DNA of 64,000 nt from Linyphia triangularis (taxonomy: Eukaryota > Arthropoda > Arachnida > Araneae > Linyphiidae): assembly GCA_963978545.1 (NCBI GenBank), contig OZ021724.1, positions 99,369,792 through 99,433,791 on the forward strand, in the 5' to 3' direction. Shown in pieces: positions 19,778-31,719 of the stretch (position 1 is the first letter of the stretch; every line of letters starts with the position of its first letter). Made by a program: the position numbers and the translations under genes. The notes under the pieces were generated by a model. That model ran no database searches and was not told where the DNA came from. It saw only the letters and a list, made by a program, of their open reading frames with translations.

Positions 19778-22462
19778 TCAGTAACGATTTTTGATGCATG
19801 CCAATGCATTAATTTTAGCTTTTCTTCCAGGATTTCTTCTCAAATCCCATTCCCCTTCGGGTTCACAGCTTCGACTAATTCGACTGGAACCTTCATTGAA
19901 AGATTCTGACTCTGCTTGTTTCTGGTCATCTTCACAATCTAAATTAGTAACAGTCCATTGACTCCTAAGAGTCTCAGCTTTGGTTTTACTGGCACAGTTA
20001 TTCGCATTTTGTCTTTCTGATAACTGCGGGTAACGACTACTTTCGGTAAATGATGGGGAAGAAGATTTCGGACTGATACTTTTCAGCTTGTAGACCTTGT
20101 TGACAAACACTGATTGGAGTTTGAACTGCGTGGAAGTTTCGGAAGGAGGCCAACATTTTGGACTGAGAACTTCATAGCATCTTCGTTCATTATCCTTGAT
20201 AAGTGGAGTGGATGAATTAGAACTTGGTATGTCTTCGAAAAGTGATCGCTGTCCTAAATTCGAATCATCCCTGCAACTGTCATGTTTCTCTTTCGAATTT
20301 ATACTGCTTGAAGTATTGTTTAATTTAATCTCGCGTTCTTCACCGTTTTGTCTGTTTTCCGCCATCGGGACTTCGACCATCTTTTGGGTCTGGTTCTTGA
20401 GCGTTCTTGAAGGTCTGCGCAGTATGAGAGGCGTCACAGTTTGATTTTTAAGCTTCTTTGTTCCTTTTTCAATTTTCCACGTTTCTTTCTTTCTGTTATT
20501 TGGATTTTCAACGATACTGGTAGCTGAGAGTTTGCGCTTTCGATTCAGCTCCCCAGTATTAGGTTTTGAAACAAAAGGCACAGATTCTTTTTTTAAGTTA
20601 GTAATATTTTGGTGTGTTTTTAAAATCTTGGTATCATCGCTCAAAACGTTTTCATTCCTAGCGTCGAAACTCTTCGTACAGTGTGGGGAAACTGGATAGT
20701 TAAAGGTAATTGGCTTCAAGTTTAATTCTGATGTATCATTTACAAGAGAAATTGCTTCACTTAGTTTCTCTTGGTGTTTATGACCGCAAAAGTCATTCAG
20801 ATCATTTTCCTTTTCTATCAAATCAACCGGTGATCTCATAATATGTTCCGACATTGTTTGATAAAAAGTACCATGGGCATCTCCTAAATGTCCTTTACAC
20901 TGGGAAGATAAAGGATCACTGTCTTTGAAATTTTTGTCAACGTCCGATTTGTTGCAGAAAAAATCGCCGGAACCTAAGGAATGAGCTCGAAAAGACAAAT
21001 CTTCCTTAGAGGTTTGCTGTCTGAAACAGTGATTTGATGCATTAGCATAACATTCAAATATTTTCTGGGATGAGCCTTTACTTTGGTTGATTTTCCCCCA
21101 TATCTTTGGTGTGCTGGATTCACTATAGATCGATCTAGGGCAAAATGAAGCTGGTTTAGGGTCATTTAGACTCAAGTCCTCACTTTTGCCAATAATTTCA
21201 TACTTTCCAGAATCGAACAAAAAATTATTATGACTCAATTCAAGTGATGCATTTGAGTTGGTAGGAGCCTCAATACTCTTTGGTTCTTCTTGGACACTGC
21301 ATGAAATACTTTCTCTTTCTTCAAGCATTGGGCTATCAAATGTTTCAACACTGCTATCAACCTTTGTACTTACATTTTCACTTTCATTATATCTTTTGAA
21401 TTCAGGATTCAGTTCCTTGCTAAACTTATGACAATAATTCCTTCTGCCAGGAGACGGTGAAACGCAACCTCTATTACGATCCACATCCATGTCTGGTTCA
21501 CTAACAAGCATGTCATCTGATACAGTCTGAGGAAGACAATTAAACTCCACTTCTTCACTGGTATTTAGATCTACATCTTTATCCATATGGCTGTAGAAAT
21601 TTCTTATTTTCCATGAAAATTTCTCGTTTTGACTTTCCAATGGATCACCAGATTGGTTCTTAGAGGTTGATGGTAAACGCAAGAGGTTCGTAGTGTCGCA
21701 GGAATCGAACTGAGAAACAGCTGTTTTGTAAGAATCTTCTGAACAGCAATCTTCTTGTAGATCTTTATCTTCAGCAAAACACTCGATACTAGTTCCGGAA
21801 ACAAAATCTGGTGAAATTGTTACATTACTTTTAGAAGATTCTTCATCTTTTTGAACGTTGCTGATACTTCCAGGAGATTGAATCACACTCGGCCAAGCTT
21901 GCGAACTGTCTTTCACTGAGTTTTTCATTTCTGGGGACTGCATTGCAAACGAAGTTTGGCGTTCACTCAAGTTCAAGTTTGGTGAAGGTTTTTGATCGTC
22001 GTATATGGCTCCTTGGAAAGGAAGACCAGTAGTTGTATAAGATAACTCCGAATTGCACGGAGAATGTTTCACAGCATTTGTTTCTTTTAAAATGTCAGTG
22101 GCACTTTTCGAGTTAGGCAAATTTTGAAGTGGATGCTGAGATGTCACGTCTGTTGATGTTTTCATATCGTGTTGGCTAGCATTAGCTTTTGGTGAATAAG
22201 TCATATTGTTTAAGCCAAACTTTCGATGAGGCCGTCTCAGCGATGAAGTACGTTTAGTCGCCAAGGTGTATGGACGAACATTTACATAGCTTCTGTTGGT
22301 TCCATGCGTTCTTGCAGATCTTGATCTGTTAAATATTCCTCTGTAAAACGTTTTAATTCCTTTGACTATGTAACTCTGAAAATTAGAAGTAGGATTCATG
22401 ACGTTTTTGTTTGGTGCGTTATTTTCAGGGCTATTGCTCTCTTCGGCGTATGAATTGTCCAT
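19778..22462 (-). CDS. Uncharacterised 894-aa Ser/Asn-rich, probably nuclear protein (single exon)
   Basis: This is the only long intact non-repeat reading frame in the window. The ATG at 22462-22460 has A at -3 and G at +4, and an in-frame TAA lies about 24 nt upstream, so this start is well supported. The frame ends in TGA at 19778, and an AATAAA on the minus strand (19638-19643) lies about 135 nt downstream. The protein is rich in Ser, Asn, Lys, Glu and Asp, with no signal peptide, membrane segment or recognised catalytic motif. A basic N-terminal stretch (about residues 40-83, with many Arg/Lys/Ser) and a basic block near 640-670 (KRKL, then NRKKETWKIEKGTKKLK) look like nuclear localisation signals. 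Many Ser-Pro pairs suggest phospho-regulation. The C-terminus is basic (GEWDLRRNPGRKAKINALA, ending NRY). I do not recognise the family. It could be a fast-evolving nuclear or chromatin scaffold protein, a large single exon of a longer gene, or a retrogene. Confidence 0.8.
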   Translation of the reverse strand: MDNSYAEESNSPENNAPNKNVMNPTSNFQSYIVKGIKTFYRGIFNRSRSARTHGTNRSYVNVRPYTLATKRTSSLRRPHRKFGLNNMTYSPKANASQHDMKTSTDVTSQHPLQNLPNSKSATDILKETNAVKHSPCNSELSYTTTGLPFQGAIYDDQKPSPNLNLSERQTSFAMQSPEMKNSVKDSSQAWPSVIQSPGSISNVQKDEESSKSNVTISPDFVSGTSIECFAEDKDLQEDCCSEDSYKTAVSQFDSCDTTNLLRLPSTSKNQSGDPLESQNEKFSWKIRNFYSHMDKDVDLNTSEEVEFNCLPQTVSDDMLVSEPDMDVDRNRGCVSPSPGRRNYCHKFSKELNPEFKRYNESENVSTKVDSSVETFDSPMLEERESISCSVQEEPKSIEAPTNSNASLELSHNNFLFDSGKYEIIGKSEDLSLNDPKPASFCPRSIYSESSTPKIWGKINQSKGSSQKIFECYANASNHCFRQQTSKEDLSFRAHSLGSGDFFCNKSDVDKNFKDSDPLSSQCKGHLGDAHGTFYQTMSEHIMRSPVDLIEKENDLNDFCGHKHQEKLSEAISLVNDTSELNLKPITFNYPVSPHCTKSFDARNENVLSDDTKILKTHQNITNLKKESVPFVSKPNTGELNRKRKLSATSIVENPNNRKKETWKIEKGTKKLKNQTVTPLILRRPSRTLKNQTQKMVEVPMAENRQNGEEREIKLNNTSSSINSKEKHDSCRDDSNLGQRSLFEDIPSSNSSTPLIKDNERRCYEVLSPKCWPPSETSTQFKLQSVFVNKVYKLKSISPKSSSPSFTESSRYPQLSERQNANNCASKTKAETLRSQWTVTNLDCEDDQKQAESESFNEGSSRISRSCEPEGEWDLRRNPGRKAKINALACIKNRY

Positions 22463-22909
22463 CGTACAAAAATAGACGTAGAAATTAAGTGAATTAAATT
22501 AAGATTATAACTTTTAATTTAAAAAACTGAAGATGCTCTTCGCGGAATTGATTCTTTTAGCAGTTACGTTAAAATAGACGGAATATTTAGTATTTGAATA
22601 TGAAAGTTTTATTTTTTTTATGGTCTGAGGACTAATTCACGAGAATGCAGAAGCAAACTAGCTGAAATAGATGCACGTTGTTTAATATAAATTATGATGA
22701 TTTTAACTTCCAGATGCAATATTTGGTTTAAAAAAACCCCACGATTTCATGAAGAGGTACCAAAAAGTATTTAAAAGAAGCCGAATTCTTGTAAGGATTA
22801 CCACTTCTGTTTTCATTGATATTTTCCACTATCGCACCAGTTTGTGCACACAGAACTTTATTATTTATACACTTTTTTAATAAATAAGCAAGATAATTCA
22901 TATTGAATC
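22463..22909. other. Probable 5' region of the 894-aa gene
   Basis: AT-rich sequence directly upstream of the start codon on the minus strand. I find no unambiguous TATA box or initiator, so the promoter is not located. Confidence 0.3.
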
Positions 22910-23290
22910 TTAATGAATATTTAAAGGAGATTTTTTCTTGAAAATTATGTAAAATAAACACTTAATCATCATTATTTTACTTAACATTCCAATTTTTGTA
23001 CAAATACTAGAATGTAATGAACCGTAAGTATTTGACGTCATCGTTTTTTGCAAATGAGTGTCTTCATAATCAATCGAGTGTTTAATTAAATGATTATTAT
23101 GATGTTGATCTCTAAAGGAATCTCTGGAGAGAAACTCCCCATTATAAATAATCTCAAACCCAGGTCGTGTTTGATTACGACAACGATATATAAATCTGAC
23201 ATTTTGTGCAAGAGAATTCATATATTTTTGTTGAGTCGCAATGCCACGGCATTTCGATGCTATCAAATAGAAAGGAGTTTGACCAGTAAG
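22910..23290 (-). other. Unrecognised open stretch upstream of the 894-aa gene
   Basis: A minus-strand frame stays open for about 125 codons and reads like protein (for example TPFYLIASKCRGIATQQKY, then RCRNQTRPGFEIIYNGEF). It has no ATG at its left edge and does not match any repeat family in the window. It lies 0.45 kb upstream of the 894-aa gene on the same strand, but several in-frame stops separate them. It could be an exon of another gene, a pseudogene or chance. Confidence 0.2.
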
Positions 23291-23414
23291 TAACCATTGT
23301 GGTGCTGTAACAACACCATTCCATCGATATAGATAAACAACTGGATAGACTGCTCCGATGTCAATTCAGGAAAAAAGAGAAAAGCGCGCCAGTGGTCGCT
23401 GGTGGGATGATTAA

Positions 23415-24412
23415 GGCCTCTTTCATATGAGGTGGTTTAGTTGATTCAACTAAGTTGCTTGGAAAACTCTCAACTTAGTTGACTTGTAGTCCGAGAGGCG
23501 ACTGCAATTTTTGGACCCCATCGAACATCATTCTGAATTTTTTATAGAAATTTGAGAAAAGTGAGTAGATTAGGAATCCACTGGTCTGCCGTGTCAAAAA
23601 TGGCCAAAACTGATCAAAAATCGACTTGGTATGAGTTGAACTAAAATCCGATTACCAAATATGTCATAACTTGCCAAAAAGAGAACAAACTTTTTCATCT
23701 GGCAACCTACTGCATTTTTATTTTCAATGAGAAAAAGCGCAAACGATTTTGGTCTCTGACTTGGAAAACTTGTATCTTTTAAAAGTAAGCCATATTGGCT
23801 ACATTAGTTACGTCCTCAGTGACGTAATGTTTATTGCCAACTTGGCTCCCTTTTAATAGATGCAAGAAGAGCGTCGCCAGATATCTGAATTGTCTGCAAC
23901 CTTCACAATTGAACATTAAAGAGTAAGGGTTACCAAAAAAAAAAAAAAAAAAAAAAATGCTCATTATTTATCAAGTTATGGCGCATTTGGCAATTGGATT
24001 TAGTTCAACTGATTAAAAGTCGATTTTTAACCAGTTATGGCCATTTTTGCCACTGCAGACCAGTGGATTCGTAGTCTACTAACTTTTCTCCAATTTCTAT
24101 AAAAAATTCAGAATGATGTTCGATGGAGTAAAAAAAATTGCAGTCGCCTCTCAGTCTATTGGCACTTTCACACGAGGCAACTTGTGGAATCAACTTTTCT
24201 TCCCAATTGAAGGTCAGGTACAATGTTGAGTCAACTAGTTAGGATGAGAACGTTAGGGGGCACTTGTGCCTGCCAACAAACCACCTGGGAGGAAGAATTA
24301 ACTGCGGGTGAAAGGGTTCAGGCGATTCCCTATCATTTCCTAAATGGCTACACTCCTAATTACCCTCCAGATAAACTAGTTGAATTAATTAGTCGCCTCG
24401 TGTGACAGAGGC
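23415..24412. mobile_element. piggyBac-type (TTAA-flanked) MITE inside G2, itself carrying MITE A4
   Basis: TTAA at 23411-23414 and 24413-24416 bounds an element with similar inverted ends: GGCCTCTTTCATATGAGG on the left and, reversed, GCCTCTGTCACACGAGG on the right. Removing it restores the family G sequence around a single TTAA. A second end-like sequence (GGCACTTTCACACGAGGCAA, 24160) follows MITE A4, so the interior may have been rearranged. A TTAA duplication is the signature of piggyBac-type transposition. Confidence 0.8.
23489..24156 (+). mobile_element. Family A mariner-type MITE, copy A4 (complete, nested in a TTAA element)
   Basis: This 668-bp copy has tips GTCCGAGAGGCGACTGC and GCAGTCGCCTCTCAGTC and TA at 23487-23488 and 24157-24158. 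It sits inside the TTAA-flanked element 23415-24412, so it is the youngest insertion of that stack. Confidence 0.9.
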
Positions 24413-24680
24413 TTAACCAATCACAGTTCACTTTTATAGTTAGACACTTTTATCGACACAGACACGGATAAAGAAAGAAATTACCTTTTGTCATCATATG
24501 GGTAATTGAATATAAAAAAACTATACTTTAGTTTTAAAATTATTTTAACAACCGTCAGATTTAAGGGTAATACACAAAACCTACTATAACTCTTTTAGAT
24601 TTATATCACTTTTGTAAAATCGTTTAATTTTTTCTTTTAAGGAATTTTTATCATCGGCATCTATTGCGAAATTTAAGAAG

Positions 24681-25101
24681 AAATCCTGCTAAAGATCATT
24701 CCCTATACTCGCTGTGTTAGAATCTTCTAACCCAGTGCATTTAGAAACTACTTTGCAGAAATCCTTGACGTTTGATGAGTAGGTACGAAAATGGTCACTT
24801 AATGAAATGACATAAATTAAAAACTCGAAAATGGCTTCTAATATATTTTGTTTTATATTGGAAATCCTTACGCTAATGCATTTACAGTGGCTCCACCTGG
24901 TTTTGTCTTTTTCTATTTTAATTTTCATTTATAATTGATGCACATTAAATGAAAACAATTTATGTCATTTCATTATGTGATCTTTTTCGTACCTACTCAC
25001 CAAATATCAAGGTGGTTATATTAAGTAGTTTCTAAATGCACTGGGATAGAAGATTGTAACATAGCGAACATAGGGAATGGTCCTTACTAGGATTTCTTAA
25101 G
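24681..25101 (+). mobile_element. Family B element, copy B4
   Basis: Complete copy with arms AAATCCTGCTAAAGATCATT and the inverse AATGGTCCTTACTAGGATTT. TTAA-containing flanks at this and other copies (TTTAAGAAG, CTTAAG) hint at a TTAA target. Confidence 0.85.
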
Positions 25102-25566
25102 TATTCAACTGGCTTTTATTGGGGCGTAAGATAGAATGCAAAACTCTTTTTAAAGAGACTATCTTTTAATTCAGAAGTTTTATTGTCTAGCAAAATGACA
25201 CCACTTAGCCAGCTGATTGCCGATGATAAAAGGTTCTAAAGTGCTATATCTTGTTGCAGATTTTATTAAAAAAAAAATTTCCCCGCTGTTCCGTTGATTT
25301 TTTATTTTTATTGCACTTTTTTTTTTCTTTTGAAAACCTTTCACTGATGATTGTATCCTTTATAATGGAGATGTTTCCGTGTTTTTATTATCTGCGCGAG
25401 AAATTCGAGACGACAGTTTAATTTAGATAACTGGCAACGGAATGAGTTTGTAAAGTGATGCATAGTTTATATTCGAACATCGTAGTAAATGAGAAGCATA
25501 AAAATGAAAAATAAATTTCAAAATAAAAAAGGTAAAAATAAAAAGTTTTAATCCTTTATTAAAAAA

Positions 25567-26270
25567 CTAGGGGTGTGGAGCATCGCACAACTTTCAATTG
25601 CACTGTAATATTGGTAATCGCATTAAAATTTGATATGGTGTTAATTACCGTTTTCATATTTTTCATCATTTAAATAAAAATGATCAGTTTGGCAGTATTT
25701 ATGGTAATAATATTTTCATGGGGAAAAAAAACACACCCAATAATAACATTACATCCTTTCTTGTGCGTGAAATAGAAAAATTCAATCGTTGATAAGCGAT
25801 GCTCAAGGGCAGAGAACTCTGTGTTAAGGCACTCGGTTTTCAACTTTGTATGCTTTTATTGCATTTCTACTGGAATTTCGAAGGTGGGGACGATTAGAGC
25901 ATCTTAAGAAGCATTAGCACAGAGATTTTAATAAAAATCGTTTGAGCCTTTTTTTTTTGCAATAGCTGAAAAACACGATTTTTTCATGCATTTTCATGAT
26001 TCCAATCTTATGCGGATGCACCATTTTGACGAATACTATGGTACGTCTCATGCTACCCACTAACATGCACACTAAATTTAAACATTGTAAGTCAATTTGT
26101 TCGGGAGTTATGCTGACCACAGACACACAGACATTTTTTCTGGGCCACTATTTTGAAATCAGGATATTTCAAAAACGTGGATAAAGGCAAAAAATATCGA
26201 TTTTTTTTTTTACCGAATGCTATACTTTCATTACCCTTTGTAAACATATGAGTAACTGAAAGTAAAAATG
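25567..26270 (+). mobile_element. Family D element, D2 (most complete, uninterrupted)
   Basis: It runs from CTAGGGGTGTGGAGCATCGC to about ACTGAAAGTAAAAATG. The GCGCATGCGC core is degraded here (ATGCGGATGCACC, near 26003). It shows the uninterrupted order that D1 has around its pogo-like insertion. Confidence 0.7.
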
Positions 26271-28853
26271 AATGAAGTTTTTGCGATTTAATACTGGTGA
26301 GAAAAATTTAAGTTACTCACAGTTTTCTTTTCATACCTTTTCAGTGGAGCAAATTAGCTGCATGTTTGTTTGTTTAGGGTTTACTGGCTCACCAAGGGGA
26401 TTGAATAGTAATCCAAGGGGCTGGTGAGCATTAGCGAGCAGTGGGTGGAGCCCCCTAGTTGGTCTATAAGCTACATAACAATTTCTTTTGCACATATTGG
26501 ATAATACAGCAAAACGAAGAAACAAACTAATCCACTGCAACAAAGAAAGTTGGAAAAAAAAAAAAAAAAAAAAAAATCCTTAATTCAAAGAGATTAGTTG
26601 AAAAAAATAACTCCATGATTTTTCGTCTAACTGAATTAAAAAAGTCGTCTTGATCTTACTGCATCAACAATAAGCTCTCAAATCACAGGAAAAGGTGTTG
26701 AATAATTCATTTCATTTCGTGTGGGGAAAAAAAATTGAAGGGATTTACCACGTAATTAGTACAGTTCGTTAGAATTCTGACGTTGATTAATTTTTCATCC
26801 GTTCCCGGAAGTCATTAACGATATATAAAATGCAGCAAAACCAAGTTAAAAAATATGAAATTATTTAAAACTTCATCAATTTTTTGAAAGACGTAGTAAG
26901 TTTATTTTTTTTTATTGTAACCTTTTCATTCTTAAGCTTTTCAGTGCATAAAGATCAAGTAAAGGAATTCATTATTACGAGTGATTTAGTATCCAATCTT
27001 GTTTAGTATTATGCTTGATTTATAAAACTATTTTTTTCTAGTTTATTTTGACTGCAAGAATATTTAGACAGAATGTTAACTCATTTATTAGAATACTGCT
27101 TTTATAGGAATAATGCGTTCAAATTTTCGCTTAGTTTGCAAAAGATTTCGTGTTCAAAACCCCAGCGTATCGTCACTTTGTAAAATCAGCTTACAAAATA
27201 GTTGGCAATTGTGTGATTTTTTTCTGATATTCTCCGATTTAAGACATAAATGCGGCGGAGTTTTCCTTCAGAGATCAATCCTCCCCGGAGTGTGTCTCTC
27301 TTTAATGATATGTTGTACAAGTACTGATGAAGTTGCGATATTTTATCGCATTCTTCGCATTTTTCTTGTGGTAGATTGAGAACTTAATTTAACCAGTAGA
27401 GAAACGTTGTGTGAGGATTTTTAAAGGTTTAATATTAACTTTGATTTTTTTAAAGGCTTAATATTAACTTTGATTTTGTTTGCGTGTTTGTGACACAAAA
27501 TCTAAATAAGCAATTTTTATTTTATTCACAAATCATAGTTATTATTAATCAATAAAACATTTTAAAGTAAAATAGTTTAGTGTTGCTATTCATTAACTTC
27601 AAAATTACTTTAATGTTTGAAGTTTTCTTTTTTATTTTCAACATTCTTTTGCTTCAAATTTTTTTCCCCCCACTAACAGGTTGTCATTTTGTTGCCTATA
27701 ATAACTATTTCGATATATGTTTGCAGCATCCCAAAGAATACTTTCTACAATAAATTTAATATTATGTCTTTACATTCATGCGGAATGTTACATATTTCTT
27801 TACCATTAATAATATCTAAAGTTAAACTTGTTGAAAGTATTCTCTGACCTTCAAAAATTCTAAAACAACTTCTCATATATTACAGAAATAAACTTTTGAA
27901 TACAAAACATATAAATACAAAATAACATTCAAAACCTCAAGTTTTGGATAGCATAAATCATCTTCATCCAGATTCAAAATATAACTATTCTTATCATTGT
28001 CAAGAAAATCAAAAGCATCATCGATGTTTTCAAGTGTCAAAATATTTTAGAGCTAGAACATTTGCTGAATTTCGCAGTGGAATGGTCACAATAACCGGCA
28101 CTATAAATTAGTAATGGCAATAAAATCTTCTTCGGAAAGTGTAATTTCTTTAAAACAAGATATGTCGACTTTTATAAATTGCCCACATTCTTTTAAATCA
28201 GTGAATGGCACATTTCAGTCCTTTAGAGTCCGTTGGATAACTTTGCTGATATTTTATTCATTCACTATTACCATCTTTTCTGCTGGACTTGGGTCTTGAT
28301 ACTGTTGCTTTAGACATGTAGCTAGGATAACTTTCAAAAATAGAAGGTACCACTCCATCTCTCAGCTTACCCTTGAACTAGAAGTAACTACGAAAACTTT
28401 TCTCGAAACAGCAGTTATCCATCTTCTTTTAAGTTAATTATCTGTGGGAAATATAAATACCGGAACTCTTGGCCCATTTTTAAAATTTCCTTTGCAGTTT
28501 ACCGCAGAGCATTAAACTGGCATTTAATATAATTTATAGCACTCTTAATGCAATAGTCTTTACATTTTCGGAACAGAAAATACAGAAAACTATATGTGTT
28601 TCAAACAGAAAATGCAGCAGACTTAACGTATTCGGTAAACAAAATGGCGATGTTGATTTTTGCTTTCGTCCGTCGTACGCCAGAGTTATGCGCCAAAATA
28701 GATCTTGACGAATCACAAGCACTCAAGATGTCGCCAAACCACCATATCTTCACGAATCACAAGCAAGTAAAACGTTACAAAACCTCTTCTATACTTACTT
28801 TTTTGGAATTATACTCTCTGGAAAAATCAAAGATCTCGGAGGAGTGGAAAACA
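26271..28853. other. Largely unrecognised AT-rich DNA
   Basis: Includes an imperfect stem (CTGGCTCACCAAGGGG ... CCAAGGGGCTGGTGAGC, about 26380-26430), a poly-A tract (26556-26576) and an 88-codon plus frame (27113-27379) of no recognised kind. No gene is supported. Confidence 0.35.
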
Positions 28854-29141
28854 CCCCCAACCCATAATTGGTACAAGGGCTCAAAACCTGGTTTGTCCCT
28901 TGACCTCCCGTGTGACAGACGTACCCGGACTGTTCTATCAAGGCTTGCTAGCGGTCACATCAAGTGCCTCACTTTCAATGAGGGCATGAAAACATTCGCC
29001 ACCTGCACCAAGTGCCAAAATCATCAGGCCTCTCCTGAGCACCTCTTGGATTGCATGGGACTCTCTAAGGAGGATCTCTTTAGCAATCCTTTCCTAGTCT
29101 TCGACTTCCTTTTAGTCTACGAACTCGTGGATCTTGTCTGA
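28854..29141 (+). pseudogene. LINE ORF2 C-terminal fragment
   Basis: The last ~95 codons of a plus-strand frame read NWYKGSKPGLSLDLPCDRRT, then LSRLASGHIKCLTF, then the knuckle CTKCQNHQASPEHLLDC (29004-29054, CX2CX7HX4C) and an end in LLVYELVDLV plus TGA at 29139-29141. This is the conserved tail that follows the RNase H domain in arthropod, notably spider, non-LTR retrotransposons. The upstream part of the frame (28596-28853) is not recognisable as LINE. The element is 5'-truncated, as usual for LINEs. Confidence 0.75.
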
Positions 29142-29277
29142 CAACACAAAGTAAGTTCTGTATGTCGCAAGGAATAGAACAGAAATGGCAATTTCGGACG
29201 CGTTTTCTTTGCTCGCGCGTATATATCGCTTTGATGGGAATATTAGTGGCGTAACTCCCAAGAACAAGGTTTTAGGG
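29142..29277 (+). repeat. LINE-associated 3' tail, duplicated at 58.4 kb
   Basis: Directly after the LINE stop codon lies a ~135-bp segment (starting near ACAACACAAAGTAAGTTCTG) that recurs almost unchanged at 58429-58567. In both places it is followed at the same base by a family E element. It probably is LINE 3' UTR, or a larger repeat that had already acquired the E insertion. Confidence 0.55.
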
Positions 29278-30349
<1,072 letters not shown>

Positions 30350-30389
30350 GTCAACATTGTGGCATAGTGTTCGTCTCTACTTAAAGTTT

Positions 30390-30649
30390 GGGCATGCGCA
30401 AGAAGGTATTGTTTGGGCATGCGCAAGAAGGTATTGTTTGGGCATGCGCAAGAAGGTATTGTTTGGGCATGCGCAAGAAGGTATTGTTTGGGCATGCGCA
30501 AGAAGGTATTGTTTGGGCATGCGCAAGAAGGTATTGTTTGGGCATGCGCAAGAAGGTATTGTTTGGGCATGCGCAAGAAGGTATTGTTTGGGCATGCGCA
30601 AGAAGGTATTGTTTGGGCATGCGCAAGAAGGTATTGTTTGGGCATGCGC
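30390..30649 (+). repeat. 25-bp minisatellite of NRF1-like motif, 10 full copies plus 10 bp
   Basis: The unit GGGCATGCGCAAGAAGGTATTGTTT repeats ten times without visible change, then GGGCATGCGC once more. TGGGCATGCGCAA differs by one base from the NRF1 consensus YGCGCAYGCGCR. The unit is free of stops in several frames, so open frames appear on both strands but are artefacts of the repeat. Confidence 0.95.
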
Positions 30650-30655
30650 CTGCCT

Positions 30656-30664
30656 GTATAAAAA
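30656..30664 (+). promoter_or_regulatory. TATA-like sequence next to the NRF1-like minisatellite
   Basis: GTATAAAAAG lies less than 10 bp after the last 25-bp unit (CTGCCTGTATAAAAAGAGAC). The arrangement of upstream repeated sites and a TATA box resembles a promoter, but no reading frame or gene downstream supports transcription. Confidence 0.25.
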
Positions 30665-30983
30665 GAGACGTTAAGTTGTATCGATGTTTTATTAAACTCC
30701 AAAAAATAATACAACTTTGTAATGGGCTTGGACTTAATGCTCAGGGCAAACTGCGCATCGGCCCTAAGCCTTAAGCCGATTACTATTTAAATTGAAATCG
30801 AGAGTAGATAACTAGTTTTTATTTCAACTCATATCCTTTATACGAGAACTCTATTTGTATTAAACACGAGGTATTTTTAGAATTGGTTGTATTCTTCCAT
30901 TAAGTCCTTTTTGTAATCTTATTGGTGAATGGATTATTTATTGTTTATTGAATTGTTGATTCTTGGATGAATACTTTTACACT

Positions 30984-31495
30984 CAATGGACAATTACCGC
31001 ATTTTTTTTAAAAACGAGTGAAATTTGTGCATATTTATGAAGAATTTCTTTCTGATTCCAAACATTTAAACAAAACTTCTTTAAAAAAATTAGTTATTTA
31101 AATATTAAGAAAAGAAAATGCCCCAAAACCCAGCCAAAACTAGTTTGATCAAAACAGTCAACAAAATTCGTGACATAAAGAGATTCCTTGCTTTCTATGG
31201 TTATCGTGAGGTTTCTGCCAAATAGTTATAGTTAAAAAAAGTTGGCGTTAGTAGACCATTGCCACATTTGGTACAGGTTATTGCTTGATTTGCGAGAAAC
31301 TTGCAAATCTGGTTTCTGCTGCTGCATTTCAAGTCAAGATGTTTGAGATCTCTTTACGTCACGTTCAATGCCAACGAAATGAGCCGTTTTCTCTAACCTC
31401 TAACAAGGTAATTTTGATCGCAAATTAAAAAAAAAAAGAAAAAGCGCATTGAGCAGAAATTTTTATGTTTATGGCCTTTTCGAAACATTTAGAAT

Positions 31496-31551
<56 letters not shown>

Positions 31552-31567
31552 CTGGAATTTCCCATTC
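30984..31567 (+). mobile_element. Family E element, E2
   Basis: It starts CAATGGACAATTACCGC and ends GCTGGAATTTCCCATT, with the same order of internal blocks as E1 and a poly-A tract (31516-31549) after a short (ATA)n. Confidence 0.7.
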
Positions 31568-31719
31568 CATATTGGAGTTATCAAAGGTCGCGTGCAGTTG
31601 AAAAATAATTTAAATCTGCCAAATGAAAGATTGCGCGTCCATGACTAATTATAAAATAATATAACCCATAAAAACAAAGTTTTTGATATAAATCCCTTAT
31701 AGGCATTGCCAATTTTTAT

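Larger units (their letters stand above)
23322..24450 (+). mobile_element. Family G element, copy G2, split by a TTAA element; right end lost
   Basis: The left part (23322-23414) matches G1 through GCTGGTGGGATGATTAA. The right part resumes at TTAACCAATCACAGTTCAC (24413) and fades near 24450 without the terminal CATCGATA inverse. The two parts join exactly at a TTAA, the target site of the insertion at 23415-24412. Confidence 0.8.

Noticed and set aside
20196..20444. 82-codon plus-strand frame inside the 894-aa gene
   Set aside because: Antisense shadow of the real gene.
30390..30649. CRISPR-like array at the 25-bp repeat
   Set aside because: Units are directly contiguous with no spacers.
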